DNA of 64,000 bases, from assembly GCA_964420405.1 (NCBI GenBank), contig CAYQTL010000018.1, positions 1 through 64,000 on the forward strand. The letters are read 5' to 3'. The stretch's first letter is position 1. Every line of letters begins with the position of its first letter. Made by a program: the position numbers and the translations under genes. The notes under the pieces are model-generated. The model made no database searches. It had not been told where the DNA came from and saw only the letters and a program-made list of their open reading frames with translations. Shown here piece by piece: positions 10,287 through 18,625 of the stretch. The DNA comes from CAYQTL01 sp964420405. Lineage in GTDB: Bacteria; Acidobacteriota; Thermoanaerobaculia; Thermoanaerobaculales; Sulfomarinibacteraceae.

Positions 10287-10873
10287 CGGACGTCTCCGAG
10301 CTCCTGCCGCAGGCGGTGGACCGCCCGGTGCAGCTGGGTCTTGACGGTGCCCACGTGGACTCCGAGGGCACCGGCGATCTGGTCCAGCTCGAGGTCGCCG
10401 TAGAATCGCAGCCGGAAGATCTCCCGCTGGCGCGGCGGTAGCTCCTGCTCGCAGCGGACGAGCCGGGCGACCGCCTGGCGGTGGATCGAGCGGCTCTCGG
10501 GACCGGCGTCGCCGTCGGCCAAACGGTCGAGCGGTCCGTCGCCGCCGTTCCCGTCACCCTGGTCGGCATCGACCCGGGCTCCTTCGCGTCGGCGCCGGCG
10601 GATCTCGTCGAGGCACGTGTTGATGGCGATCCGCGTCAGCCAGGTGGTGAACGCCGCCCGCCCGTCGAACCGCGCGAGGCTCGACCACGCCTTGACGAAC
10701 GCGTCCTGGCTCGCGTTGTCGGCGTCGTCGGGTCCGAGGTAGGAGCGGCACACCATCCAGATCCTCCGCTGGTGACGGGTCACGAGCTCGCCGAACGCGT
10801 CGCCGTCGCCGGCGCGGGCCGCCGCGACCAGCGCGGCGTCGTCCGGCGACGGGTCGGGGCGACTCGGCGGCAT
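10283..10873 (-). CDS. ECF-type RNA polymerase sigma factor
   Basis: A 196-residue sigma-70 family ECF factor. Region 2 covers about residues 20-95 (FGELVTRHQRRIWMVCRSYL, then DAFVKAWSSLARFDGRAAFTTWLTRIAINTC). An Asp/Gly-rich linker follows, and region 4 lies at about 135-190 (LPPRQREIFRLRFYGDLELDQIAGAL, GVHVGTVKTQLHRA). The ATG at 10871-10873 was chosen because the longer frame upstream has no conserved sequence. It is followed by its anti-sigma factor and a Spy-like target, so it is probably an envelope-stress regulon head. Confidence 0.88.
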   Translation of the reverse strand: MPPSRPDPSPDDAALVAAARAGDGDAFGELVTRHQRRIWMVCRSYLGPDDADNASQDAFVKAWSSLARFDGRAAFTTWLTRIAINTCLDEIRRRRREGARVDADQGDGNGGDGPLDRLADGDAGPESRSIHRQAVARLVRCEQELPPRQREIFRLRFYGDLELDQIAGALGVHVGTVKTQLHRAVHRLRQELGDVR

Positions 10874-10898
10874 CGGCCCGGCTCGCAGCACGTCCGTT

Positions 10899-10926
10899 GG
10901 ACGCCCGGTCCGGCCGGAGGTTGACA
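10899..10926 (-). promoter_or_regulatory. Candidate autoregulated ECF promoter
   Basis: On the minus strand upstream of the sigma gene: a -35-like TGTCAACC (10919-10926), a 15-nt spacer and a -10-like CGTCC (10899-10903). This is the geometry of ECF-dependent promoters. It rests on pattern alone. Confidence 0.35.
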
Positions 10927-10950
10927 GCCCGTCGCCGGCGACCACGGAGG

Positions 10951-11841
10951 TCACCGCCGGGGGGCGTCGAGCGGGACCAGCACCCGCAGCGCGCCCGGTG
11001 CGACCTCGAACACGGTCCGCGGCGGAGGCAGCTCGACCTGGTTGCCGTCGACGTGGGCCGGCAACGGCGCGTCGTGCTCCAGCACGAGCCGGGGCACCGC
11101 GAGCTCGACCGTGTCGGGGAAGCGCCCGAGGGTGCCGCGCAGCCCGGCCACGAGGCGCGTCAGGCGGCCGAGCGGGTGCACGCCCGGCACCAGGCACGCG
11201 TCGAGCCGGCCGTCGTCAGGCAGCGCCGCCGGCGTCAGCCGGAACCCGCCGCCGGTGGTGGGGCCGTTGTGGATGGCGAGCATCGTCATCGTGCCCTGCC
11301 ACGACGCACCGTCCGATATCAGGCGGACCATCGGCGAGCGGTAGGCGAACAGGCCGGCGAGCGCGGTCACGAGATATGCGGCGAGGCCCGGCAGCAGCTT
11401 CATCCGGGTCGCCCACAGGTTGATGGCGCCGGTCAGGCCGATGCCGACGGCGTTGATGGCGGGGTGCTGCCCGACCCAGACCACGTCCACCGGGCGGGCT
11501 CGGCCGCCCACGAGGGTGTCGAGGGCGTCCTCGAGGCCCAGCGGGACGCCGAGGGTGCGGGCGGCGTCGTTGCCGGTCCCCATCGGCACGATGCCGAGAC
11601 AGGCGTCGGTCCGCCCCACCAGGGCTGCGGCCACCTCCACCGCGGTGCCGTCTCCACCGACCGCTGCCACCCGGCGTACGCCCCGGTCGAGCGCCGCCCG
11701 GGCCAGCTCGGTGGCGTGGCCCGGCCGCTCGGACCAGGTCCAGGCGACACCGTCGAGGTGCTCCTCCACCGTCGGCAGGAGCCGTTCCCAGCGGCGTCGG
11801 ACCCGCCCACCCCCCGCAGCCGGGTTGACCACCAGCAGCAC
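10951..11841 (-). CDS. Diacylglycerol kinase-family lipid kinase (YegS/BmrU type)
   Basis: A 296-residue DAGK-catalytic-domain protein that phosphorylates diacylglycerol or a related lipid. It starts MLLVVNPAAGGG (family VNPxSG motif), has the catalytic GGDGT loop (RVAAVGGDGTAVEVAAAL) near residue 70 and PMGTGNDAART near 95. The C-terminal beta-sandwich has the expected GGGFRLTPAALPDDGRLD segment. The start is GTG at 11839-11841 with no ribosome binding site and a TAGACT hexamer about 8 nt upstream, which suggests a leaderless message. A terminator hairpin and a weak PHO-like box lie further upstream. It is a candidate part of the lipid-remodelling block. Confidence 0.85.
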   Translation of the reverse strand: MLLVVNPAAGGGRVRRRWERLLPTVEEHLDGVAWTWSERPGHATELARAALDRGVRRVAAVGGDGTAVEVAAALVGRTDACLGIVPMGTGNDAARTLGVPLGLEDALDTLVGGRARPVDVVWVGQHPAINAVGIGLTGAINLWATRMKLLPGLAAYLVTALAGLFAYRSPMVRLISDGASWQGTMTMLAIHNGPTTGGGFRLTPAALPDDGRLDACLVPGVHPLGRLTRLVAGLRGTLGRFPDTVELAVPRLVLEHDAPLPAHVDGNQVELPPPRTVFEVAPGALRVLVPLDAPRR

Positions 11842-11874
11842 GGCGGGAGTCTAGCCGACGGCGGCGAGGGACGG

Positions 11875-11905
11875 AAAAAGAGCCGCCGGCGCGGTGGCCG
11901 GCGGC
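11875..11905 (-). terminator. Terminator-like hairpin in leader of lipid kinase
   Basis: On the minus strand a perfect 9-bp stem (GCCGCCGGC/GCCGGCGGC, 6-nt loop) is followed by CTTTTT. It lies 34 bp upstream of a minus-strand start codon and no minus-strand gene ends here. It is therefore in the position of an attenuator, or it ends a short leader RNA. Confidence 0.55.
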
Positions 11906-11954
11906 GCGGGCTGGGAGGGGATCTGTGGTGTGAGGGGCACTGTGGGCCGTCGGT

Positions 11955-11971
11955 GTGAGCGCGGCATGAAC
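11955..11971 (-). promoter_or_regulatory. Weak PHO-like box upstream of lipid kinase
   Basis: On the minus strand GTTCAT and GCTCAC half-sites have starts 11 nt apart. This is a weaker match than the phosphate-gene boxes further on. Confidence 0.3.
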
Positions 11972-12004
11972 CGCACATGTCTCCGGCGTAAGGACCTGCG
12001 GACG

Positions 12005-12043
12005 GTTTACGTCCAGCTAACCTCAGTCGCGAAGCAGGCTTAC
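12005..12043 (+). promoter_or_regulatory. PHO-like box upstream of PLD-family gene
   Basis: Half-sites GTTTAC (12005), GCTAAC (12016) and GCTTAC (12038) lie on an 11-nt grid with one position skipped, ending 22 bp before the start codon. Confidence 0.45.
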
Positions 12044-12065
12044 CGCCTGTGCCGAGACTCCGCCC

Positions 12066-13253
12066 ATGGCGGTGGCCTGGGGTGAGGTCGCGGGCGCGAG
12101 CGGGCCCGGTCCGGTGTCGACCGGCGGGGACCGGGCGCGACGGATGCTGCTGGAGGCGGCGCGGCTCGCCGGACTCGAGCTGGTCCACGCCGGGCGGCCG
12201 GTGCTGCTGCACCGGGGCGACGACCATTTCGAGCGGCTCGGGTGCGAGCTCCGGGCGGCCCGGCGCGAGGTCTCCGTCGAGATGTACCAGATCCGGCCCG
12301 ACGGGGTCGGGCGCCGGTTCTGCGACGACCTCGCGACGGTGGCCCGGCGAGGTGTCCGCGTCCGGCTCCTGGTCGACAGCTTCGGCACCGCCCGCACCAG
12401 GGCGTGGATGCCGGAGCTGCGGCGAGCGGGGGTGGAGGTCCGCTGGTACAACCCCTGGAGCCTGCGGCGCCACCCGTTCCTGCGTACCCACCGCAAGCTG
12501 GTGGTGGTGGACGGCCGCGTCGCCTTCCTGGGCGGGATCAACGTCGCCGAGGAGTTCTCGGAGTCCATCCGCGGCGAGGCGGCGTGGCGGGACGTGGCGC
12601 TGTGGGCCGGAGGGCCCCTGGCGACGGTGCTGCGACGTCAGTTCGAGGGCGCGTGGCTCGCCCAGGGTGGGCGTGCCGGGGGCTTCATGCCGGTCGACCC
12701 TGCCCGTGGGCCCCTGTGCGCGGTCGCGGGCGGGCGGGACGGGCGCAGCGGGCACGGCGAGGCGTACCTCGCGCTGGCCTCGCTCGCCAGGACCGAGCTG
12801 CTGCTGGCGACCCCGTACTTCATCCCGGATCGCCGGTTGCGGCGCGCCCTCGAGGAGGCCGCGGCCCGCGGCGTCCGCGTGCGGGTGGTGATCCCGCGGC
12901 TGTGTGACATCGGCCCGTTCAAGCACGCCGGCCGCCGCCTGTACGGCGACCTGCTGCGGGCGGGCGTCGAGATCTGGGAGCGCACCGACCGCATGGTCCA
13001 CGCCAAGGTCGGCGTCGTGGACGGTCTTGTCGCCGCGCTCGGCTCGGCCAACCTCAACCGCCAGAGCTTCGACCACAACGCGGAGACCCTGCTGCTGACC
13101 ACCGAGCGCCGGATCGTGGCCGAGGTCCGGGACCTGATCTGTGGCGAGGCGGCGGCCCACGCCGAGCGTCTGTGCTGGCGGTCGTGGCTCGCCCATCCCG
13201 ATCGCCGCCGCTGGGCCGAGACGGCCGGGGCTGCGGTCGCACTGCTGTTCTGA
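12066..13253 (+). CDS. Phospholipase D / cardiolipin synthase-family protein
   Basis: A 395-residue PLD-superfamily enzyme with two HKD motifs. The first is HRKLVVVDGRVAFLGGINV (H-x-K-x4-D) near residue 140; the second is HAKVGVVDGLVAALGSANL near 310, followed by the RQSFDHNAE element typical of bacterial cardiolipin synthases. There are no N-terminal membrane helices, as in ClsB-like forms. It could make cardiolipin or hydrolyse/transphosphatidylate phospholipids. The upstream 11-nt repeat box and the neighbouring PAP2 and glycosyltransferase genes suggest expression in phosphate starvation, where release of phosphatidic acid would make sense. That role is inference. Confidence 0.85.
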   Translation: MAVAWGEVAGASGPGPVSTGGDRARRMLLEAARLAGLELVHAGRPVLLHRGDDHFERLGCELRAARREVSVEMYQIRPDGVGRRFCDDLATVARRGVRVRLLVDSFGTARTRAWMPELRRAGVEVRWYNPWSLRRHPFLRTHRKLVVVDGRVAFLGGINVAEEFSESIRGEAAWRDVALWAGGPLATVLRRQFEGAWLAQGGRAGGFMPVDPARGPLCAVAGGRDGRSGHGEAYLALASLARTELLLATPYFIPDRRLRRALEEAAARGVRVRVVIPRLCDIGPFKHAGRRLYGDLLRAGVEIWERTDRMVHAKVGVVDGLVAALGSANLNRQSFDHNAETLLLTTERRIVAEVRDLICGEAAAHAERLCWRSWLAHPDRRRWAETAGAAVALLF

Positions 13254-13280
13254 TCCTCCCCCCGTCCCGCCACCGCGCAC

Positions 13281-13447
13281 GATCCCGATCCCGGTCGCGA
13301 CGAGCACGGGCAGCCTCCCGCGCGTGTCGGCTCGACGAGGGTCGTCGGCATCACCAGAGGCGCGCGACGGCGACGGCGGGACGTGACGGCGTCGCCCTCC
13401 CGGGTGGACGCCCGGATCCCGAACGACGCTCTCGGCGGGATCGGAGC
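13281..13447. repeat. (GATCCC)n-bounded intergenic element, copy 2
   Basis: It lies between convergent genes. The left end is GATCCCGATCCC (13281-13292) followed by a GACGAG; the right end is the inverted form CGGGATCGGAG (13436-13446). Nothing coding is seen inside. Confidence 0.55.
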
Positions 13448-13461
13448 GGTGGGCGACGCCT

Positions 13462-14475
13462 TCACCGGGCGGCGGCGGCGGAGGTGAGGTCGGCGATGCC
13501 GCCGCCGGTGCCGCACTCGGCGTGGTCGAAGATCAGCACCCCGGCCCCCCGGGTCGAGACGTACGCCATCGGGCGCTGGACGGTCAGGTCCGAGGTCGGC
13601 TCCGGCAGTGCGGCGTCGGTGGCGATGCGCGGGGCGAGCGGCTCGGTGACGTCCACCACCCAGAGCCGGTCGCGCGCCACGTAGAGCCGGTTGCCGTCGA
13701 GGCTGAGGTTCTGGTGCAGGTCGGTGACGCCCGCCGAGATCGAGATCAGCCCGACCTCCTCGGGCGCCTCCGGGCGCGACACGTCCACCACCGACAGGCC
13801 CTCCTGGGCGTCAGCCACGTAGGCGACGCCGTCGCCGACGACCACGTCCACCGCCCGGCGCAGTCCCGGCACCGCGCCGAGCTCCCGGATCCGCGACGGG
13901 CGCGACACGTCGAGGATCCGGAGCCCGGCGGTGAAGTCCGCCACGTACGCCACGTCGCCGGCCACCGCGACGCCGTAGGCGAAGCCCGGGGTGTCGTAGG
14001 TGCCGATCGACCGCGGTCGCTGCGGTCGCGACACGTCGAACACCTCGAGCCCCGCCCGGAAGCACGCGACGAAGGCGCGGTCGCCGGCGACCGCCAGCGA
14101 CTGGGCGGCGCACGCCGTCGCCGCGGAGCCCACGATCCGGGCCCGCACGGGGTCCGAGATGTCCACCACGTGCAGCCCGAAGTCGTACTCGACGACGTAC
14201 AGCAGGTCGCCGGCGACGTGGAGGCCGACGGGATGGCCAGGGGTGTGGACCGTCGCCACGATCCGGGCGGCGGCCGGGTCGGCCACGTCGACCACGAGGA
14301 CGTCGCCGTCAGAGGCGGCCGCGAACGCGTGCCCGCCCCCGGCCGCCACCGCCTGGAGCTCGCCGCTGAACGGGATCGTGCCGGCGTTGCGCAGGCACTC
14401 GTCGGTGGTCGCCGTGGCGGCCCAGCTCGCGCACAGGGCCGCGACGAGCCCGCCGATCACTTTTCGTGTCCTCAT
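13462..14475 (-). CDS. LVIVD-repeat secreted beta-propeller protein
   Basis: A 337-residue exported protein (signal peptide MRTRKVIGGLVAALCASWAATA). About seven repeats follow, each ending in a variant of hVVDVSxPxxP: LVVDVADPAAARIV, LHVVDISDPVRARIVG, LEVFDVSRPQRPRSIG, LRILDVSRPSRIRELG, LSVVDVSRPEAPEEVG and LWVVDVTEPLAPRI. These are LVIVD repeats, a predicted cell-surface beta-propeller fold of unknown function. ATG 14473-14475 was chosen because it is preceded by GGGAGGG and begins the signal peptide. It is divergent from the PHO-boxed GT4 gene and convergent with the PLD gene. Confidence 0.85.
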   Translation of the reverse strand: MRTRKVIGGLVAALCASWAATATTDECLRNAGTIPFSGELQAVAAGGGHAFAAASDGDVLVVDVADPAAARIVATVHTPGHPVGLHVAGDLLYVVEYDFGLHVVDISDPVRARIVGSAATACAAQSLAVAGDRAFVACFRAGLEVFDVSRPQRPRSIGTYDTPGFAYGVAVAGDVAYVADFTAGLRILDVSRPSRIRELGAVPGLRRAVDVVVGDGVAYVADAQEGLSVVDVSRPEAPEEVGLISISAGVTDLHQNLSLDGNRLYVARDRLWVVDVTEPLAPRIATDAALPEPTSDLTVQRPMAYVSTRGAGVLIFDHAECGTGGGIADLTSAAAAR

Positions 14476-14617
14476 ACCGCCCTCCCGGGAGGCGGCGCGC
14501 GGACCGGGACGCACCCGGCTGCAGACGCCTCCAGACTGCACGTTTACACGGCCTGGTGCAGTGACCTTGAGCACGGTGTTCGGGCCTCGTGAAGCCAACG
14601 AGAACCCGTCTCGCCGG

Positions 14618-14645
14618 CTTCATCATGGGTTCACCGGGGCTTCGT
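14618..14645 (+). promoter_or_regulatory. PHO-like box upstream of GT4 glycosyltransferase
   Basis: Three half-sites CTTCAT (14618), GTTCAC (14629) and CTTCGT (14640) sit at exact 11-nt intervals, 49 bp before the start codon. Confidence 0.65.
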
Positions 14646-14693
14646 TCCGGCCTGACCGCCGTGAACCAGACTCCCGGAGGGTCTGGCCCGAGC

Positions 14694-15812
14694 ATGCAGA
14701 TCGTCCTCGCCACCGACGCCTGGCTGCCGCAGGTCAACGGAGTCACCACCACCCTCGGGCGGTGCGTCGACGTGATCCAGCAGCGCGGCCACCGGGTGGA
14801 GGTCATCTCGCCGGACCGGTTCCGGACGGTTCCGTGTCCACGCTACCCAGAGATCAGGCTGGCGCTCGCCCCGGGACGGGCGGTCGCGAGGATCCTCGAC
14901 GCCGTCGCGCCCGAGGCGGTGCACATCGCCACCGAGGGCCCCCTCGGCCTCGCCGTCCGGCGCTGGTGCCGGCGACGGGGGATGCCGTACACGACCTCGT
15001 TCCACACCCGGTTTCCGGAGTACCTGCGGGTGTACGCGGGCCTTCCCGAGAGCGTGGGGTACCGCCTGCTGCGCTGGTTCCACGGCCCGGCTGCGCGGAC
15101 CCTGGTGCCGACCCGCGCCGTCCAGGTCGACCTCGAGCGGCGCGGGTTCCGTCACGTGGTGCGCTGGACGCGCGGCGTCGACGCGTCCCTGTTCCGCCCC
15201 CGCCACGAGCGGTTCTACGAGCTCGAGCGACCCGTCTTCCTGTACGCGGGCCGGGTCGCGGCCGAGAAGAACATCGAGGCGTTCCTCGACCTGGAGCTGC
15301 CCGGCTCCAAGGTGGTGGTCGGCGACGGGCCGCTGCGGCACAGGCTCGAGCGAGCCCATCCCCGGGTCCACTTCGCGGGCTTCCGGTTCGGCGAGGACCT
15401 CGCCCGCCACTACGCCGGGGCCGACGTGTTCGTGTTCCCGAGCCGCACCGACACCTTCGGGATCGTCATGCTCGAGGCCAACGCCAGCGGCCTCCCGGTG
15501 GCCGCCTACCCCGTGACGGGCCCGGTCGACGTCGTCCGGCAGGGGGTGACCGGGGTCCTCGACGAGGACCTCCGCGTGGCATGCCTCGCGGCGCTCGAGG
15601 TCGACCGCTCGGCGTGCGTCGCCCACGCCCGCAGCCAGTCATGGGAGCGCTGCGCCGAGATTCTGCTCGACAACCTGGCGGTGGCCGGGGGTGAGCCGGG
15701 GCGGGTGGCGGCGGCTGACGACCTCCGGGTCGCGATCCCGTCCGCCCGCGATCGTGATCCTCAGCGAGCGGAGCGCCCGAATCCCACGGACACGGACGCG
15801 GGCCGGCGGTGA
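14694..15812 (+). CDS. GT4-family glycosyltransferase
   Basis: A 372-residue GT-B glycosyltransferase. The N-terminal acceptor domain starts MQIVLATDAWLPQVNGVTTT, and the C-terminal nucleotide-sugar domain has FLYAGRVAAEKNIEAFL and the E-x7-E-like SRTDTFGIVMLEANASGLP. It resembles the group that includes lipid mannosyl/glucosyltransferases and SqdX/Agt-type enzymes, but the acceptor cannot be read from sequence. The start has CCGGAGGG upstream; an ATG 105 bp earlier has no ribosome binding site. The last 30 or so residues (Arg/Asp/Pro-rich) run into an intergenic repeat and look like a non-native tail. It is controlled by a PHO-like box, so a P-free glycolipid synthase is likely. Confidence 0.8.
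   Translation: MQIVLATDAWLPQVNGVTTTLGRCVDVIQQRGHRVEVISPDRFRTVPCPRYPEIRLALAPGRAVARILDAVAPEAVHIATEGPLGLAVRRWCRRRGMPYTTSFHTRFPEYLRVYAGLPESVGYRLLRWFHGPAARTLVPTRAVQVDLERRGFRHVVRWTRGVDASLFRPRHERFYELERPVFLYAGRVAAEKNIEAFLDLELPGSKVVVGDGPLRHRLERAHPRVHFAGFRFGEDLARHYAGADVFVFPSRTDTFGIVMLEANASGLPVAAYPVTGPVDVVRQGVTGVLDEDLRVACLAALEVDRSACVAHARSQSWERCAEILLDNLAVAGGEPGRVAAADDLRVAIPSARDRDPQRAERPNPTDTDAGRR
15756..15780. repeat. GAGCGAGCGGAGCG-type repeat inside GT4 3' end
   Basis: GATCCTCAGCGAGCGGAGCG matches, in reverse orientation, the intergenic copies at 19.33 and 28.9 kb. Here it encodes the C-terminal tail of the glycosyltransferase. Confidence 0.5.
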
Positions 15813-15860
15813 TCCGATCCCGCGGCGGCTCGACGGATCGTCGGCGACCGCCCCCCGCCC

Positions 15861-17066
15861 TCACGCCGCCATGGCGGAGCGGTCGGTCTCGTCGGCGGGA
15901 CGGTTCCGCCAGCGGCGCAGGCGCAGCACCCGCCGGCCGGCGGGCTCGAGCAGGGTCCGCCGGCCGAGGGTGAAGCGGTTGCCGCGCCACTTCACCGACG
16001 AGCTGATGAACGGCACCGGCCACAGCAGACCGACGAGGACGCCGCGCAGCAGCTCCAGCGGCGGGTAGACGATCGCGCTGCGCCGGACCGCGAGCCGTCG
16101 CTCGGCGCCCCGCGCGAGCACCGACAGGGCGCCGAGGGTCGCCGCCGCCAGCCCGGCGGTGACCGGCCGGGGGTCGACCGCCACCAGGGCGAGCGCCGGC
16201 GGCACCGGGTTGGCGAGCACCTCGGCGAGGTACCACGGCGCCGCGATCCGGCGCCGGATGCGCGCCCACCGCAGGTGCCGGGCGGTGAACCCCCGCAGGC
16301 CGTGGTGTCCGAGGACGTTGTCGACCGGGCGCGACGACACGACCACCGCCAGGCCGAGTGCCCGCACCTCCTCGCCGCAGACCTGGTCCTCGGCCAGATA
16401 CCGGCCGAGATGCTCGAAGCCGCCGATCCGCTCCAGGTCCGACCGCCGCAGCAGCATCGACTTGCCGACCGCGCACACCCGCCGTCCGATCCGCGTCACC
16501 GCGGCGACGGCGCCGGACACGAACGCGTTGAGCTGGACCGCCTCGAGGACGCCGCCGAGACCGCTGCCGCCGACGCCGCGGATCTGCGAGGTGACGAGCC
16601 CGACGCCGGGCTGCTCCAGCTCGGCCACCATGTCCCGCAGCAGGGCGGAGCCGGCGGCGACGTTGCTGTCGGAGATCAGGATCACCTCGTGACGTGCGCG
16701 CGCCAGCAGGTTGGCGAGGTTGTTCACCTTGGGGTTGTGGCCCACCCGACGCTCGTCGGCGACCACCGCCGACGGCACCTCCGGGTGGCGTGCGGCCACC
16801 CGGCGGGCCACCTCGAGCGCCGGGTCGTCGGGCTCGGCGACGCCGAGCATCACCTCGTAGGCCGGGTAGTCGAGGCGGAAGAAGCTCTCGAGGTTCGCTT
16901 CGAGGTCGGCGTCCACCCCCTTCAGCGGCTTGAGCACGCTGACGGGGGCGAACGGACCGTCGAAATGCGGCGCGGGCGTGGCGAGATGCCGGCGCTGGGA
17001 GAGATGGAACACGACGACCACGCCGAGCGAGACCAGTGTCAGGATCGCGAGCAGGAGCGACGCCAC
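15861..17066 (-). CDS. GT21/HpnI-type ceramide glucosyltransferase-like enzyme
   Basis: A 401-residue membrane glycosyltransferase: an N-terminal helix (ASLLLAILTLVSLGVVVVFHL), a GT2-type catalytic domain (FAPVSVLKPLKGVD; VILISDSNV with the D-x-D-like DSN; VCAVGKSMLLRR; YLAEDQVCG) and a (Q/R)xxRW signature in RHLRWARI, then C-terminal helices. This is the layout of ceramide glucosyltransferases and HpnI. The start is GTG at 17064-17066, since the large upstream frame lacks conserved residues. Two PHO half-sites lie 23-39 bp upstream. It is divergently paired with the MGDG-synthase-like gene, and both probably make glycolipids. Confidence 0.82.
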   Translation of the reverse strand: MASLLLAILTLVSLGVVVVFHLSQRRHLATPAPHFDGPFAPVSVLKPLKGVDADLEANLESFFRLDYPAYEVMLGVAEPDDPALEVARRVAARHPEVPSAVVADERRVGHNPKVNNLANLLARARHEVILISDSNVAAGSALLRDMVAELEQPGVGLVTSQIRGVGGSGLGGVLEAVQLNAFVSGAVAAVTRIGRRVCAVGKSMLLRRSDLERIGGFEHLGRYLAEDQVCGEEVRALGLAVVVSSRPVDNVLGHHGLRGFTARHLRWARIRRRIAAPWYLAEVLANPVPPALALVAVDPRPVTAGLAAATLGALSVLARGAERRLAVRRSAIVYPPLELLRGVLVGLLWPVPFISSSVKWRGNRFTLGRRTLLEPAGRRVLRLRRWRNRPADETDRSAMAA

Positions 17067-17088
17067 GGGACGATCGTCGCGGCGGGGC

Positions 17089-17105
17089 GTGAAGCGCTCG
17101 TGAAG
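17089..17105 (-). promoter_or_regulatory. PHO-like box of GT21 gene
   Basis: On the minus strand two perfect CTTCAC half-sites have starts 11 nt apart. A lone plus-strand CTTCAC at 17123 may serve the divergent gene. Confidence 0.6.
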
Positions 17106-17168
17106 GCCGGGACGCCGGGACCCTTCACAATCCGGGCGGCCGCGGTCACACTCGCGGGGAGCGCGTCG

Positions 17169-18389
17169 ATGTCCTCTCCACCCTCCCCCCGCTGCGTGGA
17201 CCGGTTCGTGGTGGCCACCGTGACCATGGGGTACGGCCACCTCCGCGCCGCCCGCGCGCTCGCCGACCACCTCGGCGCGGAGCTCGTGGAGGTCGACCGG
17301 GCGCCGTGGGCGGGGCGGGCGGAGCAGCGCTGGTGGCGCGCCGCGCGGCGGACGTACGAGGCGCTGTCGCGCGCCTCGCAGCTGCCGGTCGCGGGCCGGC
17401 CGTTCCTCGCGCTCCTCGACCGGGTGACCGCGACGGGCGCCGGCGAGCCACGCCGGCCACCGCCGTCGGTGCGCTTCCTGCGGCGGCGGGTCGAACGGGG
17501 CCTCGGCGCCGCCATGGTCGAGCGTCTCGAGCGCACCGGGCGCCGGCTGGTGACCACGTTCTACGTCCCCGCCGTGGTCGCCGACCACCATCGGTTGCCG
17601 GCGGACTGCGTCGTCACCGACACCGACCTGCACCGGATCTGGGTGCCGGCGGAGCCGTCCGACAGCCGGATCCGGTACCTGGCGCCGTCCGGGGCGGCGG
17701 TGGACCGGCTGGGCTCCTACGGCGTCGCCCCGGACCGGGTGGTGGCGACCGGCTTCCCGTTGCCGGACTCCCTGGCGGGCGCCGGGACCGCCGACGCGGT
17801 CCAGGCCCTGCGGCGCGAGCGGATCGGCCGGGCCCGGCGCGGCGACGGGCCCCTCCACCTGACGTTCGCGGTCGGTGGCGCCGGCGCCCAGGCGCGGCGC
17901 GCCCATGGCCTGCTGCGCGCGCTTCGCCCCCAGCTTCGCGCCACGCGTCTGCGGGTGACCCTCGTCGCCGGGACCCGCGGCGAGCTCGCGCGGCGGTTTC
18001 GCCGCTGGGCGCGCGAGGAGGCGCCGGAGGGCTACCGCGACGGCGTCGTCGAGGTTCTCGAGGGCCGCGACTTCGGCGCCTACTACGAGCGGTTCAACCG
18101 GCTGCTGGCGACCACCGACCTGCTCTGGACCAAGCCGGGCGAGCTGGTGTTCTACGCCGCCCTCGGCCTGCCGCTGCTGCTCGACCGCCCGGTGGGCCGG
18201 CACGAGCACGCCAACCTCCGGTGGGCGGTCGGCGCCGGCGCGGCGGCGCGGGCGCCGGCGCCGGAGGCGGCCGCCGCGTGGCTCGGGCAGGCCCTGGCCG
18301 ACGGCGCGCTCGACGCCATGGCCGAGGCCGGATTCGAGGGGTTGCCGCGCGACGGCGCCCGGCGGATCGCCGAGGTGGTGCGGGGCTGA
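17169..18389 (+). CDS. MGDG synthase-like (GT28-type) glycosyltransferase
   Basis: A 406-residue GT-B protein. The N-terminus FVVATVTMGYGHLRAARALAD (G-x-G-H-x3-A) is the acceptor-side signature of MGDG synthases and MurG-like GT28 enzymes. The C-terminal half has the donor-site region TTDLLWTKPGELVFYAALGLPLLL, corresponding to the KPGxLT/E..A.GLP motif. No membrane helix is visible. It probably transfers a sugar to diacylglycerol. The start has GGGGAG upstream. It sits between the GT21 gene and a PAP2 phosphatase that could supply diacylglycerol, which supports a lipid substrate. Confidence 0.78.
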   Translation: MSSPPSPRCVDRFVVATVTMGYGHLRAARALADHLGAELVEVDRAPWAGRAEQRWWRAARRTYEALSRASQLPVAGRPFLALLDRVTATGAGEPRRPPPSVRFLRRRVERGLGAAMVERLERTGRRLVTTFYVPAVVADHHRLPADCVVTDTDLHRIWVPAEPSDSRIRYLAPSGAAVDRLGSYGVAPDRVVATGFPLPDSLAGAGTADAVQALRRERIGRARRGDGPLHLTFAVGGAGAQARRAHGLLRALRPQLRATRLRVTLVAGTRGELARRFRRWAREEAPEGYRDGVVEVLEGRDFGAYYERFNRLLATTDLLWTKPGELVFYAALGLPLLLDRPVGRHEHANLRWAVGAGAAARAPAPEAAAAWLGQALADGALDAMAEAGFEGLPRDGARRIAEVVRG

Positions 18390-18432
18390 GGTGGGCCCGG
18401 CGGGCGATCCGATCGTGCCGGGGGCCAGCTCC

Positions 18433-18529
18433 GATCCCGACGAGGGTCCCGCCGCCGCCCGTCGAAGGATGCACCCGGCTGCGACCGGAGGACACCCTGA
18501 CCGGGAACGGGCTGGGGATCGGAACGGAG
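18433..18529. repeat. (GATCCC)n-bounded intergenic element, copy 3
   Basis: The left end is GATCCCGACGAG (18433-18444); the right end is GGGATCGGAACGG. It lies in the 236-bp gap before the PAP2 gene. Confidence 0.45.
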
Positions 18530-18577
18530 GGATGGGGGCGAGGTCCGGGTCGCGGGCGCCCGCCACCGTCGACCGAT

Positions 18578-18605
18578 CTTAACGGCCGGCTTACGCCCGG
18601 TTGAC
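18578..18605 (+). promoter_or_regulatory. Weak PHO-like box upstream of PAP2 gene
   Basis: Half-sites CTTAAC (18578), GCTTAC (18589) and GTTGAC (18600) lie at 11-nt intervals. They are degenerate but evenly spaced and end 20 bp before the first ATG. Confidence 0.4.
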
Positions 18606-18625
18606 GGGAGGTCGGCCGGGGCTTC

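Noticed and set aside
14560..14600. Single GTGAAG near 14589 as a PHO box for the LVIVD gene
   Set aside because: Flanking positions on the 11-nt grid (GTTCTC, CCGAAC) match poorly; one unit is not enough.
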